Source of the DNA: Larus michahellis
Lineage: Eukaryota; Chordata; Aves; Charadriiformes; Laridae
DNA length: 64,000 nucleotides
Assembly (NCBI RefSeq): GCF_964199755.1
Contig: NC_133906.1
Span: forward strand, 18,387,378-18,451,377
Direction: 5' to 3'
Shown piece after piece: positions 62,257 through 64,000 of this stretch. A model generated the notes under the pieces. That model was not told the origin of the DNA and made no database searches. It was given only the letters and a program-made list of their open reading frames with translations. The number at the start of each line of letters is the position of its first letter. Within the stretch, counting starts at the first letter, position 1. The position numbers and the translations under genes were made by a program.

Positions 62257-63991
62257 ATGGGGGGCTGGTCCCGCAGCGCCTGGATTTTGCCCCTTTTCTT
62301 GGCTGGGCTCGTCCAGCCGGGGCAGAGCCAGGAGAGGGAGAAGGTAAGAGAAAGGGGGGACACCCCCCCACAGGGGCTGCGGGGAGGGGTGGGGGGTGAG
62401 GGGGGGATGTGGCACCCTGGGGACCCGCCTGTCCCCAAGGCTTGCTGTAGAGTGGGGCACGGTGGTCCTGTGACCCCCGGGTGCCTGGATCACGGGGGTG
62501 GGGGGGAGGATTTTGGGATTTTTGTGAGCTAGCTCTTGGCATGGAGGAATGAATCACTGTCCTGGGGTTGGGGGCAGAGGGGGACAGAGCCTTGTGTCCC
62601 GTGTCCCCCCCCGCGCCCCCCCCCAGTGACCCCCATAGGGGCAAAGCGTGGGGCTTTTGTTCCATGTGCAGTGTCCAGGGGGGTGCACCCATGTTTGGAG
62701 GGTGTGGGGGCCGCTGTGTCCCCACGTCCCTATGGGCAGAGAGCAGGGGTAGCTGTCACCCCCCGGGCCCTGGCCAGTCTCCCTGTCCCTGGGGGGCAAA
62801 GCAGAGCCCTGCGGCCAGGGTCTGGCCAGCCCCACGGAGGCTGAGCTCCCCGGGCCAGAGCCCTTGTGACTTTTATCTCCTGCCAGCTCCCAAAATAGCC
62901 CCTCAGTGGCCCTTGGGTGAGCTTAGGTCCCCTGATGGCAACAGGAGATGGGCTCCCCTGGGTTAACCCCTGCAGCGTTGCAGGCAGAGGCTGCTCCACC
63001 CCAGCCCTTCCCTGCACGGATCTGATCCAGCCCTGATCCCTTCCTGCCCGGGCCTGGCTTGGCCATGGCACAGCAGCTCCTGGGCGCCCTGTCTGCCCCT
63101 GCCCTGGACGGGTGGCAGGGTCTGGCCTGCCTGCAGCCCTGGGGAGGCTGGGGATGGTGTCCCCACGCCAGCTCCGGCCGTTTTCCAGCCTCTCGCCTTC
63201 CCGCCTGACCCTGGCTGGGTAAACATCCCTCCAGCTGCAGCCAGCCCCGCTGGCCGGGCATGCACGTATGTGCACATGTATGTGCATGCACAAGCCACCA
63301 CGGCGACCTTGGCATGCCGGAGCCTGGCTGCTGCCAGCGGCATTTGGGGCAGGAGACACAAAGCTGGCAGCTGCCATCTCAGCCAGCGCCAGGGCTGAAC
63401 CTGCTGCTCGGGTTGGCGTGGGTGGCCGTGGGGCGGGTGAGGGGGGCGGCTGGCAGCCCCCAACCTGGTCCCATGGGATGCTCTTCGCCCCACAGGTGAA
63501 ATGCTACGGCTCGGTGGAGGGCACCATCTACGACTACGGGGCCCTAACCATCGATGGGGACGAGTACGTCCCCTTTAGGAAGTACGCGGGGAAGATGGTG
63601 CTCTTCGTCAACGTGGCCACGTACTGAGGCCTCACCCTGCAGTACCTCGGTAAGGGTCCCGCGGGGCACGGGCACCCCGGGGGACAGGACAGGCAACGTC
63701 ACCCAGGTGTGCAGCCCTTGGCAGGTCCCCATGGTCCGTCCTGCCCCGGGGAGCTGGGGAGGGAAGGGGTAACACCTGCGTCCCAGGACCGGGCATGGCC
63801 AGGGATGCTCCGAGGGGGTGGGTGCAGGTGTGGGGATAAATCTGGTCCCCTGCTAACCCATCTCTGCTTGCAGAACTGAATGCACTACAAAATGAACTGG
63901 GGCCCTACGGGCTGGTCGTCCTGGGCTTCCCCTCCAACCAATTTGGGAAGCAGGAACCCGGACAGAACTCAGAGATCCTCCCTGCGCTGAA
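62257..63991 (+). CDS. GPX3: plasma glutathione peroxidase 3, first three exons (partial)
   Basis: GPX3 is the secreted selenoenzyme that reduces hydrogen peroxide and lipid hydroperoxides in plasma. Exons are 62257-62343, 63496-63649 and 63874-63991, with a further donor at 63992; the rest lies beyond the window. Exon 1 gives a 29-residue start with a hydrophobic signal peptide ([12 protein letters not shown]). Exon 2 carries [13 protein letters not shown] and FVNVATY followed by TGA at 63625-63627, read as selenocysteine 73, the same position as in human. Exon 3 carries [13 protein letters not shown], where Q103 is the second catalytic residue; human has Cys in place of the Ser. Trp and Asn of the tetrad and the SECIS element are outside the window. 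A naive frame stops at the TGA, which is not a break. Confidence 0.96.
63625..63627 (+). other. GPX3: selenocysteine UGA codon of GPX3
   Basis: The in-frame TGA lies between FVNVATY and GLTLQYL, exactly the active-site Sec of the family, and the frame continues for eight codons to a good donor and through the next exon. Confidence 0.96.
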
Positions 63992-64000
63992 GTGAGTACG

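Overview
This window is bird nuclear DNA. The genes are vertebrate, with GT-AG introns and 420-460 residue products very close to their human counterparts. Three LINE fragments are CR1, the dominant avian retroposon. Gene order matches human chromosome 5q33.1: SYNPO, MYOZ3, RBM22, DCTN4, SMIM3, GPX3. The species cannot be told from the sequence alone.

Layout. SYNPO (+) runs from an N-terminal exon near 7 kb, through a 9.6 kb intron, to one very large exon at 17.2-19.1 kb and a last exon at 20.4-21.1 kb. MYOZ3 (+) has six coding exons at 24.3-29.3 kb. RBM22 (-) has eleven coding exons at 39.27-32.23 kb, and DCTN4 (-) has thirteen at 53.14-41.28 kb. SMIM3 (+) has its whole reading frame in one exon at 55.9-56.1 kb. 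GPX3 (+) begins at 62.26 kb and leaves the window after its third exon. Its in-frame UGA codes for selenocysteine.

Base composition splits the window into three. A GC-rich block (1 to about 27 kb) carries SYNPO and MYOZ3. An AT-richer block (about 30-52 kb) carries the housekeeping genes RBM22 and DCTN4. A second GC-rich block (52.3-64 kb) carries SMIM3 and GPX3. CpG-rich promoters mark RBM22, DCTN4, SMIM3 and a probable internal SYNPO promoter.

The genes do not form a pathway. SYNPO (actin and alpha-actinin) and MYOZ3 (Z-disc, alpha-actinin and calcineurin) are both actin-cytoskeleton adaptors. RBM22 is a spliceosome subunit, DCTN4 a dynactin pointed-end subunit, SMIM3 a small membrane protein and GPX3 a secreted peroxidase. 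The most unusual structures are a nested higher-order minisatellite directly before the internal SYNPO promoter, two alternative SYNPO C-termini created by a splice donor just before a stop codon, and CR1 and possible ancient SINE fragments. I found no gene system new to science and no virus-derived element that I recognise.
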